The position numbers were made by a program, and so were the translations under genes. A stretch of 64,000 nt of DNA from Anaerolineae bacterium. GTDB lineage: Bacteria; Chloroflexota; Anaerolineae; Aggregatilineales; Phototrophicaceae. Below the pieces are notes generated by a model. It did not search any database. It worked only from the letters and a program-made list of their open reading frames with translations, and was not told the origin of the DNA. Positions 26,634 through 35,404 of this stretch are shown here, piece after piece; the first letter of the stretch is position 1, and the number at the start of each line of letters is the position of its first letter. Where the stretch lies: the NCBI GenBank assembly GCA_022826865.1, contig JAJDUC010000079.1, positions 1-64,000 on the forward strand. The letters are read 5' to 3'.

Positions 26634-26708
26634 TTGAACGCCAAGGAAATCGAACAAACGCGGCGCGCGGCAGGCCTATGGGCTAAGGGAGTGGCAAGAC
26701 ATGGATAA
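26634..26708 (+). CDS. Possible 24-residue leader or coupled peptide
   Basis: TTG-initiated ORF of 24 codons (MNAKEIEQTRRAAGLWAKGV...) with GAGGAAAG six bases upstream. It overlaps the start of the next gene (ATGGATAA), a layout that favours translational coupling. It is too short for coding statistics and may be spurious. Confidence 0.2.
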   Translation: MNAKEIEQTRRAAGLWAKGVARHG

Positions 26709-27711
26709 ACCCGGACTCTCCAGGGCGATCCCGGCTCTCATTGTGGGCTTCATCGCGTCGCTCGCCTTCGTTTACGCCGTGCGAACGCTGCAAAATATGG
26801 AACCGGTTTGGATGAATGCCGAAACCAGCGAAGGCGCGCAGGTCGGCCTGGTGCTGGCGGCTTTTGTCTGCATGGGCGCCTTCATGTGGGGAGTCGGCGC
26901 CTTTGACCCCAAGATGAGCGAGCATGGGGAACACGCCGAGGAACATGAAGACGAATCGCCCGAAACAGACTTCTCTCTGCGCAGCAGCGGCCCTGTCTTC
27001 CGCTTAGGAAAATGGCTCTGGGACGCGGCCTGGACGATCATCAACGATACTCCAAAGGCTTGGCGCTTTCCCTATTGGCATGTCAGCTTCTTCCTGATCA
27101 ACTGGGTGGTGAACATCATCTGGTTCATCGTCTGGTTCGCTATTCCCTTCCTCGCCTGGCGCATCTTTTTGATTACTTTCGCTGGCATCCCGGGCACGCT
27201 GGGCGTGCTGCTCATGAGCATTTCCTGCCTTTGGCAGATGATTTCTTTCTATGCCGGTCAACTCTTCCTGGTGTTGACAATCGCCGTCATCGTCACCATC
27301 GTGCTCTTCACGTTTGCGCTTCTGCCGCATGGCTTGGGCTTGCAAATTTCGACCGAGCCAAACGCTGATTTTTTCGCCAATGGCTTCGGCGATTTTGTCA
27401 TCCCCATACAAGATATCCTCGGTTTGGTCCTGCCGCCGGATGATTTCGCCAATGATACGATTGCAGGCACGAGCCAGTTCACGGTGCTGTTGGGATTCAT
27501 TTTGATCATATTTGTCTCGCTCGCGCTCGCGGCCGGCGGAATTGCCATCTTCTTTTATCTTGCGCATCGCGGCGTGAGTGAAGTGAAAGAATTTGAAGCG
27601 ACCGATGGCGAGCGCACGCAGATCTTGCCCATCCGTGAAGCGGGCAAAATTGCGGGCGGCGTCGCCAATTTCATTCGCGCCATCCCGCGCGCGATCGGCT
27701 ATGAGAAGTAA
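26701..27711 (+). CDS. Unknown polytopic membrane protein of the oxidase cluster
   Basis: 336 residues, no family recognised. It has two N-terminal spans (about 8-27 and 43-62), a His/Glu-rich cytoplasmic or periplasmic loop HGEHAEEHEDESPETDFS (about 80-97), then about four spans from 120 to 210, an amphipathic region (HGLGLQISTEPNADFFANGF), a further strong span (about 262-290) and a basic tail. The His/Glu cluster could bind a metal, but that is speculation. Its place between oxidase genes suggests a subunit, assembly factor or copper-handling protein. Confidence 0.75.
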   Translation: MDKPGLSRAIPALIVGFIASLAFVYAVRTLQNMEPVWMNAETSEGAQVGLVLAAFVCMGAFMWGVGAFDPKMSEHGEHAEEHEDESPETDFSLRSSGPVFRLGKWLWDAAWTIINDTPKAWRFPYWHVSFFLINWVVNIIWFIVWFAIPFLAWRIFLITFAGIPGTLGVLLMSISCLWQMISFYAGQLFLVLTIAVIVTIVLFTFALLPHGLGLQISTEPNADFFANGFGDFVIPIQDILGLVLPPDDFANDTIAGTSQFTVLLGFILIIFVSLALAAGGIAIFFYLAHRGVSEVKEFEATDGERTQILPIREAGKIAGGVANFIRAIPRAIGYEK

Positions 27712-27726
27712 GTTAGCACAGGAGAA

Positions 27727-28578
27727 ATGAACTTGACCGATCATACCCCATATCGAGAATTTACAATACGACTCAAACTTCTTATCAGTAAACACCCGAA
27801 TCTCATCACCACGACTCTGAGCAACATATTTACTATGCGATTAATTGGAAATAAGACGCATGGCGATCTTGCTGAGATAGCTATTCCAGAATTCATTAAT
27901 CAGTATATGTATGACTTTAAGTCTACTCATGTTGGTAAAGACAGATTTCGCGCCAAGAAGCACGAAGAAGATATCTCTGTCGTAAATCAGATCACTGAGG
28001 ATGAAGTGCTCATCAGCATTAAAGCCTACGGTGTAGGTCCACTTCAGTTATCTACAGACAAAGAGGCGCGTATGTTTCCGTACATGGAATCACAGGGCGA
28101 AGCTGAAATCAACGATTCTAATCGTATTCGCGCAATTCTGGAGTCGCCAGCCTTTTCAGAAATTGAACAGATGAATGTCCTCCCTCTAATATATGATGAG
28201 AAGAAGAACAGGTGCAACATATTAGTGTTCGATTCAGAACAGGCTAAGCAAGATGTTGCAACTATTAGAAAGGTTACAGGTGGGCGCGGCAGAAAGCATC
28301 CTATCTACGAATTTCTAAATGAAAACAACGAGTACATCTGCGAGGTGAGATATGGGGGTGCAGCTGCTAATGCCCTTCAACGCGGCTTGTGGACGAATAC
28401 GCGAAACGCCATCCAGTATTTCGACAGCATTACCGGTGGTTGGATCGACTATTCTCATAACTTGATCCTAGTAAAGCTGTTCTCGCATGCTCTTGTGGCT
28501 TCAAAGAGAGGACATGTTGAGGCACTGGAAAGTGTGAAAAGGGATATAGCAACCTTAATTCAAGGTGAGGGATTGTGA
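27727..28578 (+). CDS. Putative type II restriction endonuclease
   Basis: 283 residues, visibly more AT-rich than its neighbours. Identity rests mainly on context: it overlaps by 4 bp (GTGA) a D12-class adenine methyltransferase gene. In the protein, HGDLAEIAIPEFINQYMYDF followed by EEDISVVNQITEDEVLISIKAYG offers acidic residues and an xIK motif consistent with a PD-(D/E)xK nuclease core, although the exact catalytic triad is uncertain. The GGRGRKHPIYEF loop is a candidate DNA-contact region. The ATG follows GGAGA, 15 bp after the previous oxidase-cluster gene. Recognition site unknown. Confidence 0.7.
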   Translation: MNLTDHTPYREFTIRLKLLISKHPNLITTTLSNIFTMRLIGNKTHGDLAEIAIPEFINQYMYDFKSTHVGKDRFRAKKHEEDISVVNQITEDEVLISIKAYGVGPLQLSTDKEARMFPYMESQGEAEINDSNRIRAILESPAFSEIEQMNVLPLIYDEKKNRCNILVFDSEQAKQDVATIRKVTGGRGRKHPIYEFLNENNEYICEVRYGGAAANALQRGLWTNTRNAIQYFDSITGGWIDYSHNLILVKLFSHALVASKRGHVEALESVKRDIATLIQGEGL

Positions 28579-29711
28579 ATCAACCACAGCTTCAGCTCGG
28601 ACTGTTTTCTGATGAAAAGCCCCAGTCAGCAAACACCGAAGGAATCAAATACATCGGTTCCAAAATGCTAATGATTCCATACATATTGGACGTTGCGCGA
28701 AGGACTAACGCCCGAACAGTATTGGATGGGTTCTCGGGTAGTACACGTGTTTCTCAGGCATTTGCCCAGAGTGGCTACGATGTTATTTCTTCTGACATTT
28801 CTGCATGGTCGGAAGTTTTCGCTACATGCTATTTGAGACCAAAGCGCGACTGGCAATTGGCGGAACTTATTGAGGAACTTAATAGCACCTCCCCGATCGA
28901 CGGATGGTTCACCGAGCACTATGGTGGAGACGTCAAGGAATCAGGGATCGTCGAAAACAAGAAGCCTTGGCAAAGGCACAACACTAGAAAACTAGATGCC
29001 ATTCGAGAAGCAATTGACGAAATGTCTCTTTCCGAAATAGAAAAATCAGTGGCGATAACTAGCTTAATTTTGGCGCTTGATAAAGTAGATAGTACATTAG
29101 GACACTTTGCCTCATATCTAAAGGAATGGTCTCCACGTTCATACAAGAGTCTTCAACTCAAGGAGCCCATGTTTATTGAAACCACCGGGAGTCACGAGGT
29201 TCGCCGTGGTGACATTTTCCAGGTCTTAGACGACGTACCTGAAGTTGATCTGGCATATTTCGATCCACCCTATGGTTCAAACAACGAGAAGATGCCGCCG
29301 TCTAGAGTACGCTACGCAGCCTATTATCACATTTGGACAACGGTATGTCTCAACGACAAGCCAAGACTGTTCGGTAAAGCAAAGCGTAGAGTCGATACGC
29401 GTGATAAAGTCGCAGCGTCAGTATTTGAGGATTTTCGACGTAGCTTTAGTGGGCGGTTTCGTGCCGTCGAGGCTATCGATAGACTGGTACGCACTGTCCG
29501 CGCCAAGTATGTTCTGTTGTCTTATAGTTCCGGCGGCCGTGCAACTTCCAGTGAACTTGTAGAGGTGTTGAAGCGAGTGGGGGAGATCAAAGAAATTATT
29601 GAAATAGAGCACAAGAGAAATGTAATGTCTGGTATGCGCTGGACTAACAAATGGATTCGACCAAAAGAAGGTAAGAACTTCGAATATCTATTCTTAGTTG
29701 AAAAGCACTAA
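28575..29711 (+). CDS. DNA adenine methyltransferase (D12 class), type II R-M partner
   Basis: 378 residues, starting at a GTG that overlaps the endonuclease stop. AdoMet-binding YIGSKMLMIPYI and VLDGFSGSTRVSQAFAQSGY (motif I) come first, followed after a long middle region by catalytic motif IV DLAYFDPPYGSNN. The order I-TRD-IV fits alpha-class N6-adenine methylases of the Dam/D12 family. It would protect host DNA from the adjacent endonuclease. The pair is AT-rich and sits inside the oxidase operon, a strong sign of horizontal insertion. Confidence 0.88.
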   Translation: MNQPQLQLGLFSDEKPQSANTEGIKYIGSKMLMIPYILDVARRTNARTVLDGFSGSTRVSQAFAQSGYDVISSDISAWSEVFATCYLRPKRDWQLAELIEELNSTSPIDGWFTEHYGGDVKESGIVENKKPWQRHNTRKLDAIREAIDEMSLSEIEKSVAITSLILALDKVDSTLGHFASYLKEWSPRSYKSLQLKEPMFIETTGSHEVRRGDIFQVLDDVPEVDLAYFDPPYGSNNEKMPPSRVRYAAYYHIWTTVCLNDKPRLFGKAKRRVDTRDKVAASVFEDFRRSFSGRFRAVEAIDRLVRTVRAKYVLLSYSSGGRATSSELVEVLKRVGEIKEIIEIEHKRNVMSGMRWTNKWIRPKEGKNFEYLFLVEKH

Positions 29712-29737
29712 TTGAGAAAAAAGGCGAGAAACCCGGT

Positions 29738-30370
29738 ATGGCGGAATTGACAGCGAACCAGCTCGGCGCAGCGGCTCATGACGACAATGGGCACCTCAGC
29801 GAAGAAGAGAAGAACGAAAACCTCAAGCTCGGTGTCTGGCTGTATCTGGCGTCCGAGATCGTGATTTTCTCCATCATGATCGTGGGTTATATCATTCTGC
29901 GCATTAACGAGCCGGCGGTGGTGGAACAGGCGCATGAGCAACTCGGGGTCGGTTTGGTGACAGCCAATACTTTTGTATTGCTCGCAAGCAGCTTTTTTAT
30001 GGTGATGGGCTTGCGCGCCATGCAGGGGGGCAATCGGGCCGGCATGCTGCGCTGGATCGGGCTGACCGCAGTCGGCGGAACCGTCTTCCTCATTGGGCAA
30101 TATATCGAATACAGCGAACTGGCCCACTTGGGCATCATCCTTGGCTACACCGATTCCCAATGGAGCACGCTGGGCATGCGCTTTTACGCGCCGACCTTCT
30201 TCCACGGCGCGCACGTCTTTGTCGGTGTGATTTGGGCGCTGGAAGTCCTGCGCCGCGGCGCCAAGGGCCGTTATGACCATAACCCAATCGGCATTGAAAT
30301 GTTCGGCCTCTACTGGCACTTCGTCGATGTGGTCTGGATCATGCTGTTCACCCTGATTTATCTGGTATAG
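29738..30370 (+). CDS. coxC: Cytochrome c oxidase subunit III
   Basis: 210 residues with five spans. Signatures include KLGVWLYLASEIVIFSIMIV (start of the conserved core with the membrane Glu), FYAPTFFHGAHVFVGVIWAL and MFGLYWHFVDVVWIMLFTLIYL, all typical of bacterial subunit III. It stabilises subunit I and its proton uptake. It follows the methyltransferase by 26 bp; without the R-M pair it would directly follow the unknown membrane protein. Confidence 0.95.
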   Translation: MAELTANQLGAAAHDDNGHLSEEEKNENLKLGVWLYLASEIVIFSIMIVGYIILRINEPAVVEQAHEQLGVGLVTANTFVLLASSFFMVMGLRAMQGGNRAGMLRWIGLTAVGGTVFLIGQYIEYSELAHLGIILGYTDSQWSTLGMRFYAPTFFHGAHVFVGVIWALEVLRRGAKGRYDHNPIGIEMFGLYWHFVDVVWIMLFTLIYLV

Positions 30371-30381
30371 GAGCGCGCGGG

Positions 30382-30762
30382 ATGGCGGAAGCGACACATC
30401 ACGAAGACGGACAGCACAGCAACACCGTCCGACTGCTCGGTTTTGAAATCACGGTTGAAGGCGGCATCTACACCGTCGTCTTCGGCGGCCTGGCCATCTT
30501 GACGGTGATCGAGGTCCTCAGCGCCGAATATCTCAAAGAGGCGATCCACAATGCCCCGGAGGCGGCGGCGACGCTGCAAGCTATCAAAGCGATACTGCTG
30601 CTTGGCATTGCCATCATCAAATCCTGCCTGGTGATTTGGTTCTACATGCATCTGCGCGATGAAAAGCGGGTGCTGGCCGTCGTGCTGCTCCTGCCCCTCC
30701 TGATCGCCAGCTTGTCAATCATGTATCTGCTGGCTATCCCGCCGATTGGCTACGGCGTCTGA
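30382..30762 (+). CDS. coxD: Cytochrome c oxidase subunit IV (prokaryotic type)
   Basis: 126 residues with three hydrophobic spans: GIYTVVFGGLAILTVIEVLS, AILLLGIAIIKSCLVIWFYMHL and VLAVVLLLPLLIASLSIMYLLA. The KSCLVIWFYMHLRDEKR segment matches the conserved 'K..lv..fFMHL' motif of CyoD/CoxD-type subunits. Small accessory subunit, last gene of the oxidase operon, 11 bp after coxC. Confidence 0.9.
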   Translation: MAEATHHEDGQHSNTVRLLGFEITVEGGIYTVVFGGLAILTVIEVLSAEYLKEAIHNAPEAAATLQAIKAILLLGIAIIKSCLVIWFYMHLRDEKRVLAVVLLLPLLIASLSIMYLLAIPPIGYGV

Positions 30763-30849
30763 CCAATTGCCCGCCCGCCGCATGGATGACAAATCAGGCC
30801 GAGCATGAGATACAATGCCTTCAAGTACGCTGACGGAGTGGCTTCGTCC

Positions 30850-31431
30850 ATGATTGTCGAGAAGCAGATCTACACAATCGATGATGTTAGGGAACTGGCG
30901 CAAGATCCCGCCAATGACAATGTGTTGTTCGAACTCATTGATGGAGAATTGTTCCGCATGACGCGCCCAAACCGACAACATGGTCTTCTGGCATCCGAGA
31001 TTGCGTTTTTTCTAAGGTCTTTCACAAGACAGATTGAAATTGGCGAGGTTGTAGTAGAATCAGGGCACCATCCGCCCGATTACCGCTACACCTTGCTGGG
31101 ACCGGATGTCGCCTTCACACGCTATGAAAGGATCCCCGATTCAAAGTCGGACGATTTCTATCCCGTCATGCCCGATCTGGCGGTTGAGGTCCTTTCTCCG
31201 AGCGAGAGCCTGAATAAGGCGCGCCAGAAAGCTGAAGTCTACCTGCGCAACGGAACGAGCCTGGTATGGCTGGTCCAGCCGGACAAGCTGGGTGTTGAAG
31301 TATGCCGCCTTATTGACGGTTCCCAATTGCAAATCGAATTTGTCAGCCACGATGGCAGCTTGAGCGGCGGGGCTGTCTTGCCCGGATTCGAGCTGAGCGT
31401 CAAGCAGATTTTCGCCGTCCTGCCCTCATAA
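30850..31431 (+). CDS. Uma2 family (DUF820) putative endonuclease
   Basis: About 193 residues. The PD-(D/E)xK-like core typical of Uma2 proteins is visible: FELIDGELFRMTRPNRQHG, LLGPDVAF, and PDLAVEVLSPSESLNKARQKAEVYLRNG followed by VWLVQPDK. These are abundant in cyanobacteria and Chloroflexota; function is unproven and may involve DNA cleavage. The ATG at 30850 is preferred to the ORF-track start at 30805. A weak ATGACA...TACAAT promoter-like pair lies at 30786-30816. Confidence 0.88.
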   Translation: MIVEKQIYTIDDVRELAQDPANDNVLFELIDGELFRMTRPNRQHGLLASEIAFFLRSFTRQIEIGEVVVESGHHPPDYRYTLLGPDVAFTRYERIPDSKSDDFYPVMPDLAVEVLSPSESLNKARQKAEVYLRNGTSLVWLVQPDKLGVEVCRLIDGSQLQIEFVSHDGSLSGGAVLPGFELSVKQIFAVLPS

Positions 31432-31485
31432 AGCGGACACCGCGCCTTCGCACGAATCAGACTGACAGATCTAAAGGAGCGGCGC

Positions 31486-31911
31486 ATGCCGGTTGATATC
31501 GAACTTTCTGAAGGAACGCGCACGACCATCAACATTAGACATCACCAATGGCATGCCGACGAGCCAATCGCGGATGGCGGCGCCGATACCGCTCCCACGC
31601 CCGGCGAGATGATGCTGGGCGCGCTCGGCTCCTGCATGGCGATTACTTGCAAGCTTTATGCCGAGCGCAAGGGCTGGGATCTGCAGCGGATCGAGGTCAA
31701 GCTGGACTACGAACGCTTTCGCGGGCGGGATTATCCGTCGCATGACGGCGATGAGCTTTTTGTGCATGAAGTTCGCGAGGCGCTGGTCTTTCATGGCGAT
31801 CTCGACGAAAAACAACTGGCGCGCCTGCGTGATATCGCCGGCAAATGCCCGGTGCATCGCCTGCTCGCATTCCCCACCTACTTCGTCGATTTGTCGCCGG
31901 TCAAGGAATAA
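31486..31911 (+). CDS. OsmC family peroxidase-like protein
   Basis: 141 residues. PTPGEMMLGALGSCMAITCKLYAERKGW holds the first redox Cys, and LRDIAGKCPVHRLL holds the second (CPVH motif). OsmC/Ohr proteins reduce organic hydroperoxides through this Cys pair; this one is closer to general OsmC-like than Ohr. The ATG follows AAGGAGCGG. Monocistronic by context. Confidence 0.9.
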   Translation: MPVDIELSEGTRTTINIRHHQWHADEPIADGGADTAPTPGEMMLGALGSCMAITCKLYAERKGWDLQRIEVKLDYERFRGRDYPSHDGDELFVHEVREALVFHGDLDEKQLARLRDIAGKCPVHRLLAFPTYFVDLSPVKE

Positions 31912-31941
31912 ACGCCGCGCCTACCGGTCGGCCTGAACGCG

Positions 31942-32134
31942 CAGGGCAATCGCATCAAATTGAAACTGCGCTGATAAATGACAATTTCCCCTCACATTTC
32001 GTAATCTGTAGGGGCGTTTCGCTGAAACGCCCGCAATCTGCAAGCCATTTTCAATGGGCGTCTCACGAGACGCCCCTACATTTTCACAATTTTCGTGGCG
32101 AACGGCTCATTATGATTTTGATGCAATTGCCCTG
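31942..32134. repeat. MITE-like repeat family A, copy 3 (best preserved ends)
   Basis: A 193 bp element, inverted relative to copy 2. It begins CAGGGCAATCGCATCAAAT and ends ATTTTGATGCAATTGCCCTG, giving clear terminal inverted repeats of about 20 bp. It contains GGGCGTTTCGCTGAAACGCCC... and GGGCGTCTCACGAGACGCCC hairpins in the same arrangement as the other copies. It fills the gap between the OsmC gene and the convergent glycosyltransferase gene. Confidence 0.9.
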
Positions 32135-32151
32135 CCTGATCGCGCCCGCCG

Positions 32152-33678
32152 TCATCGCGTCACGGCATATAGCTGGAGCTTGCTCGCGTTGCCGGGGCGG
32201 GGGAACTCCGCTTGGAGTTGGAGTGGGACCGTGGTCAATTCCTCGCGGGAAAGCAAGCCGCCCGTTTCCAGCAGCAGATAATAACGCTCATGTTTATCCG
32301 CTTGCTGGGGCAGGCGCGCGTTAAGGTATGCGGCCCGCCTTTCGCCGGACAGTACATTTGGACATTGAATATGGACCTTGTCGGCGTCGGCGACATACAG
32401 GCGCAGGGTGTAACAGCCGACGACAGCGCCCTCAATCACAATTGCGCCGTCCGCGGCCAGGTCGCTCAAGTATGAGGACAGTTCGGGAATGCCGAAACCG
32501 GATGAGTTTCTGCTGACATACTCACCCCAATCTCCGGGCGCCAAACCTGCGGAAGCCGGCGCCTGTTGAAGCGCCTTGATAAAGGGCAATGACAGCATGG
32601 CAATCCAGATAAGCAGCGAACCAACAGCTAGCGGAAAGATATCTCGCTTGAACAATCGGCCGGCAAGTTGAGATAGGTCGGCCAGGGCAATAGCGGCCGA
32701 CACGATGAATAGGGGAAACACCGGCAGAAAATACCGATTGAAGAGCGCGTCGCCGCCGAGCCAAATCAGGGCGAATTCGTAGCCGACAATGCCCGCGAGC
32801 AACGGAAGCAAGGGGCGTGGTCTGCGGAATACGCCAGCGAGACAAACCAAGGCTGCGGCCAAGATGAAGACCGCGCCTTCGTAGACGCTGAACATATCCA
32901 GCAAGGCCGAGAGATTGTTTCGAATCCGATCGGCGTCAATTAGGCCGCTTGCCGACGGGCGGCCGGCGGATTTACCGAAGTAGTCGATCTGCCGCGATAA
33001 GATAACGAGCGCAAAGGGCATCCACATCGCAGCGATTGCGCCATAAAACGCGAGCAGGCTGCGCAAGCGATCGCGAATGCTCCAGCGCGGCAGCGCCCAG
33101 GCGAATACCAGGGGCAAGGGCAATAAGAACAAAGCCGGCGCTTTGGCCAAAAGAGCGACGACGTACAAAACGGCGGAGAACAGCGCCCGTCTGTAGCCGG
33201 GATGCGGCCGGTCATATACCGCGAACAGAGACCAGATCCAGAGGCTAAGCGCGGCATGCAGCATCGTATCCGCCAGGACAAGGCGATCGAAAAAATAAAG
33301 TGCGGGCGAAAAGACAAGCGCCATAGCCGCGAGCAAACTCCCCTTCAGGCCGCCATAGCGATTGGCTATCGCCAGGGCGCCGGCGAACCCAAGACAGCAG
33401 AGAATGAGGAAACTGGCGCGGGCGATCCAGGCGGCATTGAGATGGGGTTGAAATGGAAGCAAGTAGTAGGGCAGCAGGAACTTGCCGGCGCGGGCATGTT
33501 GCAGGTAAACCCCGTCCCGAATATTTTCACTGCGCTCGATGGCGATTGCTTCATCAATGAATAGCGGAATCGCGTCCAGTTGGTGCAGCCGCAATCCAAA
33601 GAATGCCAGGACGCCAATTACAAACAAGCCAACAGGAGCCGGTGATCGTTGCAAAGTCGCGGCGCCTCCGCCTTTCAA
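32152..33678 (-). CDS. Polytopic membrane glycosyltransferase (GT-C, GT39-like)
   Basis: 508 residues with about ten hydrophobic spans. PLFIDEAIAIERSENIRDGV in the first loop carries the DE pair expected of GT-C enzymes of the ArnT/PMT group. The C-terminal 110 residues form a soluble domain with SYLSDLAADGAIVIEGAVVG. It likely transfers a sugar from a polyprenyl phosphate donor to an envelope acceptor; substrate unknown. Its 3' end lies 17 bp from repeat A copy 3. Confidence 0.83.
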   Translation of the reverse strand: MKGGGAATLQRSPAPVGLFVIGVLAFFGLRLHQLDAIPLFIDEAIAIERSENIRDGVYLQHARAGKFLLPYYLLPFQPHLNAAWIARASFLILCCLGFAGALAIANRYGGLKGSLLAAMALVFSPALYFFDRLVLADTMLHAALSLWIWSLFAVYDRPHPGYRRALFSAVLYVVALLAKAPALFLLPLPLVFAWALPRWSIRDRLRSLLAFYGAIAAMWMPFALVILSRQIDYFGKSAGRPSASGLIDADRIRNNLSALLDMFSVYEGAVFILAAALVCLAGVFRRPRPLLPLLAGIVGYEFALIWLGGDALFNRYFLPVFPLFIVSAAIALADLSQLAGRLFKRDIFPLAVGSLLIWIAMLSLPFIKALQQAPASAGLAPGDWGEYVSRNSSGFGIPELSSYLSDLAADGAIVIEGAVVGCYTLRLYVADADKVHIQCPNVLSGERRAAYLNARLPQQADKHERYYLLLETGGLLSREELTTVPLQLQAEFPRPGNASKLQLYAVTR

Positions 33679-33946
33679 GGCCGGCGCATGGGGCGCGGGC
33701 CGGCCGCCTGATCAAAAGTCGCCAAGATAGCTACCCGGTCGCCGACGCCATTGCGCAACCGGGATGGCGCAGTCAGAACGAGAATGTCACAGTCTTTGAA
33801 GGTCATGGTCAAGCCGGATCGGGAGTCTCATTCCGCATTCATTCTAGCAGACCCGCTCGTCTTGACGACGCCGCAAACCCTACCAAAATTACCGGCGCTG
33901 TGGTCAACTGGAAGCGTCGCGCGAACGTGCCGACCAGGGGTGGACG

Positions 33947-34783
33947 ATGTCGCTAAGTCCCAAGGCGCTGCTCGATAGCTATGATATCCTGCCCAAGAAA
34001 AGCCTTGGGCAAAACTTCATGCATGACCCCAAGGCTCTGGCGAAGATTGTCTCCCTCGCCCAATTGCAGCCGACGGACACCGTGGTCGAAGTCGGGGCCG
34101 GGACCGGCGCGCTGACAGATCTGCTATCGCAAGCCGCCGCCCAGGTCTATTCAATCGAGGTCGATCAGCGCTTACAGCCTATCCTGGAAGAGCGCTTTGA
34201 TTACAGGCCTAATGTCTATCTCCACTTTGCCGATGTGCTGAAAACCGATATCGCGACCCTGGTGGGTGACAATACCTACATCGTTGTCGCCAATATGCCC
34301 TATTACATCAGCAGCGCGATTCTTTGGCATTTCCTCGAGTCGCGGCGCCCGCCCGAGCGCTTGGCGATGACCATGCAACTGGAAGTGGCGGAGCGCGTCA
34401 TCGGCAAGCCAGGCGCCATGAATCTGCTGTCGATCGCCGCGCAGCTCTATGGCCGCCCCCGGATTGTCAGCAAATTCGGCCCGGCGGTATTCTGGCCCCG
34501 CCCCAACATTCACAGCGCCGTCATTCGCATCGACATACACGAGTCGCCGCCGGTGGAACTGCCATCGACGCAAATGTTCTTCCGTGTCCTGCGGGCGGGT
34601 TTCAGCCTGAAACGCAAACAACTCAAAAACGCCTTGTCGAGGGGATTGCGCCTGAATGGAGCCAGCGCCGGCAAACTGATCGACGCCGCCGGCATCGATC
34701 CGCGGCGACGGGCCGAGACCCTGTCACTGGAAGAATGGGCGCGATTGACGGACGTGGTCGCCGAAGCCGAGCTGCCGCTCTGA
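33947..34783 (+). CDS. rsmA: 16S rRNA (A1518/A1519-N6)-dimethyltransferase
   Basis: 278 residues, the usual length of RsmA (KsgA). Motifs: KKSLGQNFMHD at the N-terminus, AdoMet motif I VVEVGAGTGALTDLL, catalytic VVANMPYYISSAIL (NLPY-type) and FWPRPNIHSAVI. It dimethylates two adenines in the 3'-terminal helix of 16S rRNA during small-subunit maturation. The start ATG follows CAGGGG. The 268 bp upstream shows no gene. Confidence 0.95.
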   Translation: MSLSPKALLDSYDILPKKSLGQNFMHDPKALAKIVSLAQLQPTDTVVEVGAGTGALTDLLSQAAAQVYSIEVDQRLQPILEERFDYRPNVYLHFADVLKTDIATLVGDNTYIVVANMPYYISSAILWHFLESRRPPERLAMTMQLEVAERVIGKPGAMNLLSIAAQLYGRPRIVSKFGPAVFWPRPNIHSAVIRIDIHESPPVELPSTQMFFRVLRAGFSLKRKQLKNALSRGLRLNGASAGKLIDAAGIDPRRRAETLSLEEWARLTDVVAEAELPL

Positions 34784-34867
34784 CGGGAGATTTACGCGGC
34801 CGTAGGATTTAGGCAAGATTCATCAGCCATACTGGAAGGCAACTGGACGAGCAGAGGGATGAACGCA

Positions 34868-35404
34868 ATGAGCAAGGAAGTCGCGACATTGGGGGGCGGA
34901 TGCTTTTGGTGTGTGGAAGCCGTCTACAATCAACTAACCGGCGTCGAGTCCGCCATATCAGGATATATGGGCGGGCATGTCGATCATCCGACATACGAGC
35001 AAGTCTGCGCCAAAACCACCGGTCATGCCGAGGTCGTCAACGTCGCCTTCGACAACGACGTCATCAGTTTTCAGGATGTGCTGGATATCTTCTTCACTAT
35101 TCACGATCCGACAACGCTCAATCGGCAGGGCAACGATGTGGGACCGCAATATCGTTCCGGCATTTGGTATCACGGCGAAGAACAGAAGCGCATCGCCGAA
35201 GACACTATTGAGCGCATCGATAACGACGGCCTGTATCGCAACAAGATCGTGACAGAGGTAACGCCCGCCAGCGCGTTCTGGGTCGCGGAGGATTATCATC
35301 AGGATTATTTCGTCAATAATCCGCGCACGGGCTATTGCGCTTATATCATCGCGCCGAAAGTTGCCAAGTTCCGCAAGCAATACTTCGAGCGGCTCAAGCA
35401 ATAA
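34868..35404 (+). CDS. msrA: Peptide methionine-(S)-sulfoxide reductase
   Basis: About 178 residues. The catalytic motif LGGGCFWCVEAVYNQL carries the active-site Cys, and GHAEVVNVAF, DPTTLNRQGNDVGPQYRSGI and AEDYHQDYF complete the MsrA signature. It repairs methionine-S-sulfoxide in proteins using thioredoxin. Start chosen as the second ATG (34868), about nine bases after AGAGGG; the ORF-track ATG at 34859 abuts that site with no spacing. Convergent with rplA. Confidence 0.94.
   Translation: MSKEVATLGGGCFWCVEAVYNQLTGVESAISGYMGGHVDHPTYEQVCAKTTGHAEVVNVAFDNDVISFQDVLDIFFTIHDPTTLNRQGNDVGPQYRSGIWYHGEEQKRIAEDTIERIDNDGLYRNKIVTEVTPASAFWVAEDYHQDYFVNNPRTGYCAYIIAPKVAKFRKQYFERLKQ

Noticed and set aside
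31845-32324. 159-residue ORF between the OsmC and glycosyltransferase genes
   Set aside because: Composed of osmC 3' end in another frame, repeat A copy 3 and antisense glycosyltransferase sequence.
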